Part shown: positions 9,851 to 22,566 of the stretch, piece after piece
Position numbering within the stretch: the stretch's first letter is position 1
How the letters are laid out: each line of letters begins with the position of its first letter
Program-made: the position numbers and the translations under genes
The notes under the pieces: generated by a model
What the model was told of the DNA's origin: nothing
Seen by the model: the letters and a program-made list of their open reading frames with translations, nothing else
The model's database searches: none
DNA from: Ceratopteris richardii
Lineage: Eukaryota; Streptophyta; Polypodiopsida; Polypodiales; Pteridaceae
DNA: 64,000 nt
Reading direction: 5' to 3'
Assembly (NCBI GenBank): GCA_020310875.1
Contig: CM035408.1
Coordinates: forward strand, 140,923,407-140,987,406

Positions 9851-12804
9851 AGATTTCTATTTTATAGTAAGTATACGGTTTGAGTGTCTGAACTATTTAG
9901 AGAGATCTTAGTTCTAAAACCGATTGGTCACTTAAACGTTTGGCAAAAGACCTCAAGACTAGACTTAAGTATAGGTTTTTATGCTCTTTGAAACAAGGAA
10001 TCCTCCTACCTTAATGGATAAGTCTCAAGGGGGGGGGGCAGCAAGAAGGAGATCTTGAGTTGAAAACTTGCAAGAACCAAGGGTTTTCCCAAGAGCTGAA
10101 ATGGAGCATTGTGAACCATTCTTTCTAACTAGAACCTTTCTAGATAAAGGGTGGTGGAGAACCAATGCAGAAAAGAGTGGTGTGCATATATTTAGAAAAG
10201 GATGGTTTTCGATTGGATGCTGCTTTTTCAAAAGAATGCTTCTGGAGTAAAGCTACTTTTGAGAAGAGTGGCTTAGAACCAAAGCAATTGAGCCATCAAT
10301 AGCTATATATAGAAGCATTGCTTTGGTGGAGAGCAAACATTCATTCATGAGGTGGATAGGTGGAAACTTTGTTGCATTTGTATTAGAGCTTTCATTGTGC
10401 TCTTGGTCTGAGAATCATCTTTTGGAGCAAGATTTTCTAGTTTAGAGATTAGGACAAATATCATCCTCTTGATCTACTTCCCTTCCACTTGAAGGTTCTT
10501 CCTAGTAATCTCATGTTTTAGATGTTTTTCTTGAAGAACTCTTGAAAAGAAGATGGCTTATGGAGGTAGGAAAATTGACCACACCCACCATGTAGAAGCT
10601 CTTATAGAGCATCTCATAAAAGAAAAATAAAAGAAATTCGATGCCTATAGAAGGTCTCCTGCTTGACCATAGAGGTGTGGTAATCCGTGGCATGTGCAAA
10701 AAGGTGTGTATCAAACCTTTCCCATGCGATAAAAAAATTTTATACACCTTGCCCATGCTCCTTTCAGCATTGCCGAAGATCGGAGGTTATTTTTCAACTA
10801 GCTATCTTCATAGTCAAGGATGTCATTCTTAAATTGGCTTCACTCCACTAGTTAGCACCTCCACCCTCTATCAAAAGAGATTAATTACTATATTATTATC
10901 CAAACTTTATGATCCCATACGAAGCTACAAAAAAAATACAAAAGAATGTGGGGAACCAACATATATTTTCAACACAATTCAAGATAGATGACTTAGTTGA
11001 TATTGCCAAGAGAGAAAGAATATTTTGGCCCACCTCATGCACTTAGATCTTGGGAGAAATAAAAAAAACTGATGGAAAAATGGATGAAGACACCACTACA
11101 CATAATATATAAAGCTTGCTATGGACGAATGACTAGAAGACACAATTAAAAGGATTTCCGCATCAAAGTAAAGATTGATCTCAATCATTCTCACTCGATC
11201 AACTACTTATCTTTTGTGCCACCACAAGGATCACGCACAGTATCATACATGATTGCTACTATTCACCATTCGTGGCTAGGCCTCTTTGAAATTCTTGATA
11301 TCATTGCGTGCATGGCCATCAAAATCTTTGATATGATGCAAACTATATTTAAGGTTTCTAAGATAGTCAAAACACCTCATGTAAATGTACCAAGATTTGA
11401 GCATACTAACTTAGAAATTCTATATGATAACAAGTACCACCTCTTGACTAGAAGTATGCTATGTTTTTCATTTCCGCATTAAGTACCTTGGGCTTGTTAT
11501 AAATAGACCTTCCAAGACACTTTCACACTAGGGTGACGGGATTATCACTTGAAGGTCTCATATTGCAACCCACCCACCTACTTCATTTTAATGATTTTGA
11601 ATTTATAAAATACTTAGAACACTGACCTATATAACTAAATAATCTTTGTCCCATCAAAGATAAGAAGATTGAAGTAGATTTGGCAAGATGCACTATAATA
11701 GCCCCATACTCCCTAGATATATGTCTCTTGTATGCATATACTGACAAATTCTAGGAACAAGTGTCTATTAGGGATGACAAAATTGGAAAGGAAGCTCCAA
11801 CCTTAGAAGCATATGAAACACATGTTCTTTTTGACACTTGCCATCATGAAGGAAGGATCCAAGAAAAAGGATCTCGTGAATTCAAAAGTGAATTTGAACC
11901 CCCCTCATATCTCTCAATTAATCACCTATCACCCTTAGGTGTGATGGATCCTATTTTCAGAAAGTTTCATTCTATCTTTAGGGAATGTTTTCCAAGTTAT
12001 ATATACACACCACATACTTTGACATGAAGGGATCCCATCTATGTTACTAGTTTAATACATAACTATGAACAAGCTATATTTATGAGCATTCGAAACTAAA
12101 CCATCTTTTGGAAAGGAGAAATGCTATAGTTTTTTGCGAATATAGCTATTGCATAGTAAGAAAAAGTAGCTATAAGAAAAAGTAGCTGAGAAAGAAGCAA
12201 AGAGAAGCATGCCCCATATTCTTTTTAAGAATTGGGAATTAATTTTTTCTTCTTCAAATTTCCATGATATTACATCAAGAGCCTTGTAAATGCCCTATTG
12301 GATTCCTCTAGATGCATGATTCCTGATCATTGTAACATTACCTTTGTATATTAGTAGGAATTTAGTGATTACAATAAAAGTCCTAGTCTCTTGTCTGAAA
12401 GGACCATTTTTACGGCACATGTATATAAGTCACTTTATGACTCTTTGTAAAGAATTTTTGCCATTGTGAGTAATCAAGCTGAAATTTTCAAATTTGCTTC
12501 TTCCCTCTTGTGTACCTTCTTCTCTAAGAGCTTGCATGTGTGTGTGATGCTTGAAATTTGTGTCTACAGTTGTTTTTTATCCTTCCCCCTTCTGACTTCA
12601 CCATTGTAGTGTGTGCATTGAGGTTGGTGAGTTGTGAAGCAAGAAATGATGTTTCCCATCACTTAGTATTTTGTTAATAACTTGAAGTATTTTTGCCAAA
12701 TTAGGCTTAAAATACTACCATTGGATGCATCAGATCATGAGCTTTGAAATCAACCCACTATTGACCATGTTCAAGTATTGAAGGTGAGAGAAAAAGCCTA
12801 ATTT
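9851..12804. other. No gene recognised
   Basis: About 3 kb without a recognisable domain. Short open frames exist on plus (11216-11482, 88 codons; 11761-12027, 88 codons) and minus (10025-10231; 10511-10756), but none carries a motif I know. A G9 run lies at 10028-10036. A TATA-like CTATATATA at 10303-10311, followed by transcript-like sequence, could be an old promoter or an LTR remnant. Age-decayed repeats are the likeliest content. Confidence 0.4.
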
Positions 12805-12809
12805 GTCCT

Positions 12810-13529
12810 TGTTAGATATGCTCAATACTCCACCCTCATGTGACCACAAATGACCCATGGTGCTCTAAGTTGTAAGGCCCCCATTATGAGGAGAAGCCAT
12901 TATGAGAGCCCGGACATTTGTGGAACCCTAACTTCCAAGTTAGATGAGGTCTATGTGTGACCGTTGATGGTTATAGATGATCTTTGTGAGCCTAGCCGTT
13001 AGGTTAGGTAGGGCATAAACTTCGAGGCCATTGGGTTACCATTTAAGGTGAAAATAAAGGCCCTGTGGCCTCGTGCGGTTTCCCCATAGAACTTAATGGG
13101 GGGAGTGCAGAGGGGGGCTTGCCCCCTTCTACGGGGTCCGGGGGGCCTATCCCCCCGGCTCGTAGGGCCGAGACGGTAGGACTTCTGGTCGTGGAGATAT
13201 TGTCGGATCATATATTTTACCGACTATTTTGTATCTCCTGACTACGCTTATCTATACCGAACCGCCTTGTAAAAGCTATATAAGCACGGCCGAGGTTGAG
13301 CTTTACATAGCATTGCGCACTAGTAAGCCCTTCATCTAGAGTCTGTCTAGATTGCCATCTAAGCTCCACAGTGGGAGCGCACGGGTGGACAACACCATCA
13401 TTGTAACTGCATTACACTCGGCAATCTGAGAATTTGAGTTCTCTATCTCTCAATCTACGTCTATCTTTGTCGGCGTTTTCTCTCAACTCTGTCTACAGGT
13501 CTATTCCGCTGTGCTGTTATTTTCTTACA
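12810..13529 (+). repeat. Copia-1 5' LTR
   Basis: 720 bp, TGTTAGATATG...TTTCTTACA. It contains a GC-rich block at ~13090-13160 (runs such as GGGGTCCGGGGGGCC) and a TATATAA box at 13277-13283. The second copy at 17768-18489 fixes both borders exactly. Confidence 0.96.
13277..13283 (+). promoter_or_regulatory. LTR TATA box of Copia-1
   Basis: TATATAA in the context AAAGCTATATAAGCACGG lies in the 5' LTR. The same box is at 18236-18242 in the 3' LTR. Transcription would be expected to start some 25-35 bp downstream, giving a leader that ends in the primer-binding site. Confidence 0.7.
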
Positions 13530-13541
13530 TGGTATCAGAGC
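13530..13541 (+). other. Copia-1 primer-binding site (tRNA-iMet)
   Basis: TGGTATCAGAGC abuts the 5' LTR with no spacer. It is complementary to the 3' end of plant initiator methionine tRNA, the usual Copia minus-strand primer. Confidence 0.93.
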
Positions 13542-13611
13542 TCAGAGGCTCTGAGTGGTGCAGAAACAAAAACGCAGAGGTTGCAGAGGTCTGAACAACA
13601 AAAGAGAGAAG

Positions 13612-16600
13612 ATGTCAAGCGGTGCGTCCTCATCTACAACTGGGGGCCAAGGTGGTTCATCAACAAGAGTAGGTGGTGCACAAGCAGGAGCAGCAATGAT
13701 GCCGGTCATCCCAACGTTGCGGATACGGCCACCAGCCTTCACAAAAGGTAAACTTGATGGTACGAACTACACCCTGTGGAAGTTCAAAATCACTTCTATT
13801 CTTGATTCATATGAGCTTTTGGAGACTGTTCTTGGGACTGATCATGAGCCCCAAGAAAGACCTGATCCTGGTCGAATGATTCCTCCTGATGCTGATCTTC
13901 TACGTGCTTGGAAACGTAGAAATGCAGATGCACTCTGTGCTCTTGTTACAAGAACTTCTGATAGTGTTCTGACTCTCATTTAGCATACTACAAAGGCATG
14001 TGAAGCATGGAATATATTGAGAAATCAATATGAAACTCGTAATCAGACACGGATTCAGAACTTGGAGAATCAGCTTGCAGCAGAACGGTTTGCTGATGGG
14101 GAGACTGCACATGTGTTTATCACTCGCATAAAGAATCTACGAGATCAAATGGCGGGAGCAGGTGTTCAAAAGTCAAGTGAAGAGCTAGCTCGACGGTGTC
14201 TTCGAATCTGTCCACCTAAGTTTGATGGTCTAGTAACTGCTCTTAAGACTCAAATCAGACCTCAACAACTAACGTTTGAAGAATTCAGTGCCTTACTCAT
14301 GGAGGAGGAGCTGCGCCTCAAGGCAAGGTGTGGTGGTAGCAAAGGAGATGCTGCATTCACAGCAAATGCCAAAGGAGGCAAAACAGACTCTTCAAAAGAT
14401 GGAGACAAAAAGAAGAACGACAAAAAGAAGTTCAAGGGAGAGTGTTTCCACTGTAAGAAGAAGGGACACATAATCCACGACTGTCGCATCAAGAAGGCAG
14501 AAGAGAAGAGTGGCTCTTCAAAAGGTGGCAAGGGCAAGGAGTCTGCCAACACAGCAGAAACAGAGCTTGAGTTATTTGTTACGATAGAGGAAGTGTGCTC
14601 CTCGACTGAGGATTCAGGAACAGATGACTCATGGGTGTTGGACAGTGGTGCATCTCGTCACATGATGAGTAGAAAAGACCTTTATAGTTCCTTACAACCT
14701 CTAAAGGATCCCATCACAGTAAAGGTAGGGAACAATGCAAGATGTCCTGCAGAGGGCGAAGGTGCGGTTTCTTTCATTAAATCTAATGGTGAAATTAGAA
14801 AGCTTTCAAATGTGTTGTATGTTCCACAAATAAAACGAAATCTACTTTCAGTAGCTTCTATAACTGATCAAGGTCATCAAGTATCTTTCAGTAAGACAGG
14901 AGCTAAGATTATGGATGGTAACAACAACATTGTTGGGACTGGCATAAGGAGGAACAACTTGTATGAGTTGTGTGCTCTTACAGCCACTACAAACGTGGGC
15001 ACAAGTAAGCTATGGCATGAGAGATTCGGCCACATTGGATACCCTGTGCTGAAGGAGATGCATCGTAGAGGTATGGTTGCACACCTACCATCGATTGCAG
15101 AAATGAAGGAACCATGTGAAGCTTGCATGATGGGCAAGCAACGGCGAAAGGCATTTCCACAAGAAAGCAAGAACAGGGCAAGCTATCCTCTAGAGTTTGT
15201 GCATGCTGACTTGTGCGGAAAAATGCCTACACAGGCCTTGGACGGATCTTCCTACTTTATGTTACTTGTCGACGACTATAGTAGGAACATGTGGGTGTAC
15301 CTCCTTCGCGATAAGGCTCAAGCTTTTGGTAAGTTTAAAGAATGGCTTCAGCTTGTTGAAACTGAAACAGGGAAGAAGATGAAGAAATTCAGGACAGACG
15401 GTGGTGGTGAGTTCACATCAATAGAGTTTGAAGATTTCTGCAAGAGTAAGGGAATCAAGCATCAACTCAGAGTGGCACATAATCCTCAACAGAACGGTGT
15501 TACATAACGTCGAAATCGAACCATCATGGAGATGGCAAGGTGCATGTTGAAAGGAAAGGGCTTGCCTAATCAATTTTGGGCAGAGGCTGTCAATACTGCT
15601 ATCTACATCTTGAATCGAAGCTACACCAAGGCACTTGATGGAAAGACTCCACAAGAAGCCTACACTGGTAAAAAGCCTTCTATTTCCCATTTCAAAGTAT
15701 TTGGAAGTGAATGTTATGTACATGTTCCAGATAGGGAGAGAAACAAGCTTCAACCAAAAAGCATCAAATGTATCTTCCTAGGGTACAGTGAAGATAAGAA
15801 AGCTTATAAGCTTTATGGCCCTGAGGCTAAGAAGATCATGGCGAGTCGTGATGTGGTGTTCAAGGAGGAGCAGCCACATGCAGTGGAGGAGGAAAAGAGA
15901 GCGTTCACTTTATCATCAGGCGAAGGGGTAATCCACTATGAACCTGGCCCAAGAGCTATCCCTTCTACACAAGAGAAGGAAGCATCATCTTCAGATGATG
16001 AGTCTGAAAGTCACCAACCTGCCGACACCCAAGTGGAAAAGCGATTGCCACGTTGGGTGAGGCAGCTCTATGATTCCGCAAACCCCATCCCACAGTCACT
16101 AGAATAGGTTGCAGATGGACCGAGGCGATCACAGAGAATAGAGGAATAGAGATGGGCAAGCGCCCATATTGTAAACATAGCCTTGATGGCTAATTTAATT
16201 CAAGAAGAAGCGAAGGAACCAAGCAATGTGGAAAAGGCACTCCATGATCCGAATTGGAGGGCTGCCATGCAAACAGAATACAACAATATCATGAAGAATG
16301 GAACTTGGGAGCTAGTGGATTGACCCCCTAAGCATAAAGTCATTGGCACCAAGTGGGTTTGGAAGATAAAGTACAAGGCTGATGGTACTCTAGAAAATTA
16401 TAAAGCAAGACTTGTTGCACAGGGCTACTCACAAGTTGAAGGCATTGACTTTTGTGAATCATTTGCCCCGACTGCAAGAATGACTAATATCCGAGTAGTA
16501 CTAGCTGTGGCTGCACATAAGCATTGGCCAGTCTATCACATGGATGTCAAATCAGCGTTCCTGAATGGAGCCCTCAAGGAGGAGGTATATGTGTCTCAGC

Positions 16601-17740
16601 CACCAGAGTTTGAGGCTCCCCATTCAGAGAACAAGGTATGTAAGTTGAAGAAGGCATTATATGGGCTAAAACAAGCCCCTAGAGCATGGTACTAGTGGAT
16701 AGATAAGTATCTCTTGAATCTAGGGTTCAAAAGATGTGCTTCTGATGCTAACTTGTATGTTCTAAAGAAAGTAGGGAAGACAATTATGCTTGACTCTATG
16801 TAGATGACCTTGTGATTACAGGAAATAATGACGCTCTTCTTCAACAAACAAAAGATGCCCTGAGTTCAGAATTTGAAATGAGAGACTTGGGCTTAATGCA
16901 TTATTGCTTAGGTCTTGAAGTCTGGCAGGAACCAGGGAAGATTTTCATCTCTCAACAAAAGTATGCAAGGCAGATATTGAAGGCATTCGACATGGAGGAT
17001 TGCAAGGAAATTTCTACACCTATGGAGGTCAACACAAAATTATCTATTGAAGATACTTCACCTCCAATGGACATTGGAAGATACAAGAAATTAGTTGGAA
17101 GTCTCATCTACTTGTGCAATAGCAGACCAGACATCTCTTATGTTGTTGGAGTAGTAAGCAGGTTCTCCAACAAGCCTTGCCAAACTCTTTGGAAGGCAAG
17201 CATGCGGATACTCAGGTATGTGAAAGGAACCACTGATTATGGTATTCTTTACGAAGAAGGATTATCTCTAGTCGGATACTGTGATTCAGATTGGGCAGGA
17301 GATATTGATACCAAAAAATTTGTTTCTGGATATTGCTTTTCTTTAGGATCAGGGATTTTCTCTTGGATCAGTAAGAAGCAACCAACTGTAGCATTATCTT
17401 CTACTAAAGCTGAGTACAAAGCTGCATGTGTTGCAACATGTGAAGCAGTATGGTTGAGGAGGATCCTATGGCACATAGGAATACAAGGACAGGAGGCTAC
17501 AGAGTTGAAGTGTGACAACCAAAGTTCCATGGCCATCGCCAAAAATCCTGTTTTCCATGCATGTACCGAGCACCTAGAAATCCACTATCACTATGTGCGT
17601 GAGTTGATTGAGGACGGGGTCGTGGAGATAAGGTATTTCCCTACTGAAGAAAATGGAACAGACATCTTCACCAAGGCTCTTGGGAGAGAGCAACTTCTTC
17701 GACACTTTCCAAAGCTTGGGATTGGACGAAGGAGGTAGTT
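13612..17740 (+). pseudogene. Copia-1 gag-pol polyprotein, nonsense-riddled
   Basis: The ATG at 13612 opens a gag of the KLDGTNYTLWKFK type, with zinc knuckle CFHCKKKGHIIHDC (14442-14483) and protease WVLDSGASRHM (14632-14664). GAG pre-integrase (LWHERFGHIGY) and integrase (HADLCGKM, FRTDGGGEF, PQQNGV) follow. RT comes next ([45 protein letters not shown]) and then RNase H (YCDSDWAGD, CDNQSS, IHYHYVREL). Nonsense codons are at 13981 (TAG), 15505 (TAA, replacing the catalytic integrase Glu), 16105, 16147, 16321 and 16693, all in one frame. A one-base shift near 16790 precedes YVDD. In the RNase H the usual SSTEAEY reads SSTKAEY. No functional protein is possible from this copy. Confidence 0.95.
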
Positions 17741-17767
17741 CACCATCGGGTGGACTTTGAGGGGGGG

Positions 17768-18489
17768 TGTTAGATATGCTCAATACTCCACCCTCATGTG
17801 ACCACAAATGATCCATGGCGCTCTAAGTTGTAAGGCCCCCATTATGAGGAGAAGCCATTATGGGAGCTCAGACATTTGTGGAACCCTAACTTCCAAGTTA
17901 GTTGAGGTCTATGTGTGACCGTTGATGGTTATAGATGATCTTTGTGAGCGTAGCCATTAGGTTAGGTAGGGCATAAACTTCCAGGCCATTGGGTTACCAT
18001 TTAAGGTGAAAATAAAGGCCCTGTGTCATTGTGCGGTTTCCCCATAGAACCTTAATGGGGGGAGTGCAGAGGGGGGCTTGCCACATTCTGCGGGGTCCGG
18101 GGGGCCTATCCCCCCGGCCCATAGGGACGAGACCATAGGACTTCTGGTCATGGAGATATTGTCGGATCATATATTTTACCGACTATTTTGTATCTCCCGA
18201 CTACGTTTATCTATACCGAACCGCCTTGTAAAAGCTATATAAGCACGGCCCAGCTTGAGCTTTACATAGCATTGCACACTAGTAAGCCCTTCATCTAGAG
18301 TCTGTCTAGATCGCCATCTAAGCTCCACAGTGGGAGTGCACGGGTGGACAACACCATCATTGTAACTGCATTACGCTCGGCAATCTAAGAATTTGAGTTC
18401 TCTATCTCTCAGTCTGCGTCTATCTTTGTCTGTGTTTTTCTCTCAACTTTGTCTATAGGTCTATTCCGCTGTGCTGTTATTTTCTTACA
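17768..18489 (+). repeat. Copia-1 3' LTR with polypurine tract
   Basis: 722 bp, matching the 5' LTR with scattered substitutions. It is preceded by the polypurine tract GACTTTGAGGGGGGG (17753-17767), the plus-strand primer. It is followed directly by the target duplication GTCCT (18490-18494). Confidence 0.96.
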
Positions 18490-18494
18490 GTCCT

Positions 18495-20601
18495 TACTAC
18501 TATTGCAAGTATCGTGACATACATTTTGAGTGAGGTATGTGATGTGAGAGGTAGATAGACCTAATTTACATGCACTGGTTGCACATTCACTTCATTTTCC
18601 ATTATGAATGCACATGGCCATACATTTGATACTTCTACATCCACAAATTGATAAAATAAAGCATGTATTAATCCCCCATTATACAAACTTGTTGATAGTT
18701 GAGGTATAGTCTCAATTATCACATCACTAAGACACCTTGGCTTAGGTACAGACGTTTTTGTCACCATTGCTAGGGACTAGTCCCATCAAGGTGCCTACCT
18801 GATGATTATGGCTATGGAGTGAAGGTATTCTTTGCTAAGAAGTGATTTCATTTGTGTGGCAAGTCAACACTTTTCTAGCACTTATTACTTCATACCCCCA
18901 AAGTGTGTGTGACAAGTTTTTAGGTTTAGGTGAGAACATGAAGGAGTTAGAGTAGTGACTAGAAGTGAAGGAGTGTAAGGAAGTAGGGTAGTTCATTTAG
19001 ATTAGAAATCTCAAAACCAATAAAAAAATTTTAATTTCACTTCTTGAGTTTCTTTTTCAGTGAGGAACTAAAATCAAGATTCACTAAAACGGTGAGAACT
19101 TAGCTATGCAAACTTGAATAAACTGAGTGATCACCCACAACACATGAGACAACACATGCTGTATATTGCAGAAGTGATATTGTGAGGTTGGATAGACTTC
19201 TTTATTCCACATGTATATAAGGGTAACTAGTGGAACATAAAGATCATAGCACCACAAAATGTTTTGAATTTAGAATTCTCTAACTCCAAGTATCATGACC
19301 GATCGAGTTCAGCTATCGTGATACCAAAATTCCCATGTGTCATGATACTTGGCATGTATCATGTATCGCTGATACCTCTAACTCCCCTTGTATTGTGATA
19401 CCTCACAAGTATCATGTATCATCAGGTTAAGTATCCTTAATAACCGTGTATCATGTATCATTGATACTTATCAAATATCGTGTATCACGAGAGGTTTGAT
19501 ATCATGTATTGCATATTTCTCAAGTATCATGTATCACGAGGACACTTAATATTATATCATGGAAAAATTGATATCGTTATTGTTGCAATCTCATATCATG
19601 TATCATCAAGAGGAGAAGTATTGTATCATGAGAATAAGTATCATGTATCATATACCCTACAAGTATTGTCTATCGTAATAATTGCTAGTACCATATCTTT
19701 GGAACTTGTGTATCCTCCACATCTGATACTGTATATCGTTTCATGCTCAAGTGCTATATCCTTGAAGCTAGTATCGTGTATCATCTCGTTTGAGATATGG
19801 TGTATCGCATCCTTTGTATATCGTGTATTGTGTACCGTTTAGCAAAAGTATCATGTATCGTGGTAGAAGGAAAAGTCAATATTGAGGTTTTGAAGAGAAA
19901 TTTAAGGTTTTCAGTGCTAGCACTTTGACAAAGGATGGTCAACAAGGCTGACAGATTACCAAAGAGGATCCAACAATAGTACAAATGTAAAGGGATCTTA
20001 GAGACACACCAAAACACCATGAGATGTGAAACTCACAAAGGTCAACACTGGTGGTAGAATGAATCAAAGATATTACAAGTATGGATACCTATATGATTAA
20101 TGGAAGCTCAAGGATTATCACAACAAATGTGCATCTCAAAAAGGATCAAGGAAAAAGCAAAGGAGGAAATAAGGACATGAGACAAAGCAGCATGCATGAT
20201 TGTCAAAGACTTCAACACATTACCCAAATGCAGAGGGAGACATGGACCAAGAAAGGAAAAGAAGCTACAATAGAAAGATACGTGCATATTGAGAATTAAA
20301 TCCAAGGATGTGAAGTCGACAACACAACAAAACATGACAAAGAGGAATGAACATACAACATTAGAGTGGTGACCAAAGGAATGACAAGAATGTGTCAAAA
20401 AATCAAAAGGAATTATTCTTACACTCATGGTGAGCTAAATGCACCAAGAGTATACAATATCATGCCAGATTAGAAGGCCACACATTTGGCACATAATTTT
20501 TCCCATCAATTTAGTGGTGCACATTTCCTTCCATGGAATACGACTAAGCTTGTACCTTTATAGTCTAGAAAATTTCACTAATGCATATAATAATTGCTTT
20601 G
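18495..20601. other. Intergenic; no gene recognised
   Basis: No protein motif was found on either strand. The central part (19270-19870) is dominated by a dispersed short repeat described separately. The remainder looks like old, unassignable repeat DNA. Short open frames (18561-18767 minus, 20081-20299 plus, 20108-20428 minus) have no recognisable content. Confidence 0.5.
19270..19870. repeat. Dispersed GTATCATGTATC repeat cluster
   Basis: Within 600 bp the 11-12-mer (G)TATCATGTATC occurs at least six times (for example near 19358, 19409, 19446, 19523, 19637 and 19847), with many variants such as GTATCGTGTATC and TATCGTGATACC. The spacing is irregular, so this is a motif-dense degenerate repeat and not a clean satellite. 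Many instances are quasi-palindromic (GTATC/GATAC). Confidence 0.8.
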
Positions 20602-21657
20602 TGTTGGTACATTTGGCAAGCCTTGATGCTTGACCAAATAGCAAGGACTTCTTAGATATTCATATTTAACCGTTTGAGGAGTACACATGAAAACCCCTTG
20701 TAAAAAGACTTAATGTTTATCTGTTACAATGAAAGTAAAAGAAAGTAAATGAAGGAATCTCGTGGTATTTGGAGTCATGCATCACAACTACCTAGTGGTT
20801 GGAATCAAATCAATCACCACCAAAAGAATAGGAGCACTTTTGGGTGAAAGAATTTCAAAATTCAAATTTTAGCTATGAGTATAAATATAGGTGACTCTTT
20901 GTCGCGAGATATAATAGAGAAGTAGGAGTCGTTGATCCTCATGGTTGAGCTTACACTTAGCTCACATATGTATCAATAATTCCACTTCATCTCCCTTGTA
21001 TCATACATTCATAATAATATACATTTTGAATCATTAGTGCATGTTAATCTCTATCTACTGTTGCCTGTTGCTATCTCATCATTTGAGTGAATCACATCAA
21101 TCAAGTTCTTTATGTGTACTCAATCATTTGATTCGATTTAACTTGGGATAGTTAATATGATGATTCTAGTTGGTACATATCAGTTTTCATATCATTTGAA
21201 TCATTATATCTTGAGATATGTTCTCTGCAAGCAACCTATTCCTACATACTATCATCCAACTAAAAAGTTGGGATTACACCTCTAACTTCTTAATACCATT
21301 TCTCATCATGTACTCACTTTAAATTAGTGAAATAACTTGGAATATTCAGTTACAATCATCAACTAGATGTGTCTAAAAATTCTAAGGTCAATTGCTATAA
21401 GGGAGTGAGAAATAAGCATTTCTCTGAGAGTTTCAAGTCTAAAAATAACAAGTTTTTAGAAGCTCTTCAATCTTGAAAGTTATCTGCTTTGGCATAACTA
21501 TTTGGAAATGATGCTCCAAGGTACATAGTGGTTCCAAATGCATATTTAGGAGGCTGAATGTGTCTACAAAGGTACTCTAAAGTCATATTGGGAGGTGTAG
21601 ATCAGAACTATTACAACACTATCTCATCTTTGGAGTGTAACCAACCATCTCCTGAGA
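20602..21657 (+). repeat. Copia-2 5' LTR
   Basis: It starts TGTTGGTACATTTGGC. The 3' copy at 48074-49132 is similar throughout but with many substitutions and small indels. A TATAAATA box lies at 20880-20887 (48352-48359 in the other LTR). The end is placed at 21657, just before a degenerate primer-binding site (TGGTAT, 21659-21664), with uncertainty of a few bases. Confidence 0.9.
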
Positions 21658-21684
21658 GTGGTATTTGGGCATCATCAACTCAAC

Positions 21685-22234
21685 ATGGGAGATGAATTTT
21701 CTTCATCCATTTACAAATCAGATCAAGGTAATTACACAACATGGTCACTTAGAATGGAAGCATATCTTCAAGTCAAAAATATTGTTGGTTACATTTCTAG
21801 AGATGCGGTAATGCCAATCCTTAGAAGCAAAGGACAACCAACTCAAGAGGAACAAGAAATTTTAACTACATGGTGCTCAAAGGATGCTCTAGCCAGGTCT
21901 TATATTCTCAAGTTAATCGATGAGTTTTACTTCCACACATTAGGAAATGCAAGGACTCACAAGAGACATGGAATGCTCTTGAAGCATTCTTCTCATCAAG
22001 CACTAGAGCTAGGAAGAATAAACTTTGGATGGAATTCACCACACTCAAGAAAATCCCCAAGCAAAGTGTCATTGACTTTGTCACAAAAATGAAGGACTTA
22101 GCAGATCACCTTAGGAGCATTATAGAATTCATTGAAGAGGAGCAGACAGTGAGACAATTAATCAATGGAATCAAGGTAGATGATAAAGGGGAAGCCTTTA
22201 CCATAGCAATGGACTTGTACATGGACATGCAAGT
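21685..22234 (+). pseudogene. Copia-2 gag, N-terminal part
   Basis: The ATG at 21685 begins MGDEFSSSIYKSDQGNYTTW and SLRMEAYLQVKNIVGYISRD, the typical gag opening of plant Copia elements. The frame shifts at ~21950. From 22029 it continues MEFTTLKKIPKQSVIDFVTK and MKDLADHLRS, then a stretch on which the usual helix-rich gag domain continues up to the target duplication CAAGT at 22230-22234. The rest of gag resumes at 44436 after the insertion. Confidence 0.85.
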
Positions 22235-22345
22235 TGTTGAGAGTTCCATGCTCCACCCTTTTGTTCCTTCCTCCTTAGCTTGTTTGATGTGTGCATTTGA
22301 GTTGAGTAGGAGTAGTCCTTTTTCATTTCAACATGGTATCAGAGC
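22235..22345 (+). repeat. 99-bp 5' LTR and primer-binding site
   Basis: The LTR is 22235-22333 (TGTTGAGAGTTCC...CATTTCAACA), followed without spacer by TGGTATCAGAGC (22334-22345), complementary to initiator tRNA-Met. The other copies in the window are 44332-44430 (same strand) and 29727-29825 (opposite strand), each 99 bp. Confidence 0.93.
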
Positions 22346-22566
22346 GCTCCGCTAAGCTCTCTGTAGTTGATTCGGAGAACGCACACGATCCTATTTTGAA
22401 TTCCAATCCAGCATAGAAGGAAAAAAACCTTTCTTCTAACTTGTCTGTGTCATTTCGTGGTCCAAGTACATTGAACTAAAAAATCTCAGACACGGGGGGA
22501 AGATTCCTTCCATCAACTGCTCTTCTCTCCCAGATACAAATATGAGACTTTGAGCAACGGGACACA
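22346..22566 (+). other. Leader of the 99-bp-LTR element
   Basis: About 220 bp of non-coding leader after the primer-binding site, ending where Copia-3 is inserted. Part of it (about 22400-22475) reappears in reverse complement at about 29890-29990, next to the inverted LTR copy. That shows a second, inverted piece of the same family inside the element. Confidence 0.7.

Larger units (their letters stand above)
12810..18489 (+). mobile_element. Copia-1: complete but dead LTR retrotransposon
   Basis: A 5.68-kb element has near-identical LTRs (12810-13529 and 17768-18489), an initiator tRNA-Met primer-binding site, one gag-pol reading frame and a polypurine tract. It is flanked by a perfect 5-bp target duplication GTCCT (12805-12809 and 18490-18494). 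The domain order gag, protease, integrase, RT, RNase H is that of Copia (Pseudoviridae-like). The close LTR similarity suggests a fairly recent insertion. The coding frame nevertheless has six stops and one frameshift, many of them C-to-T or G-to-A type changes expected from methylated DNA. A related element lies at 59.2-62.5 kb. Confidence 0.96.
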
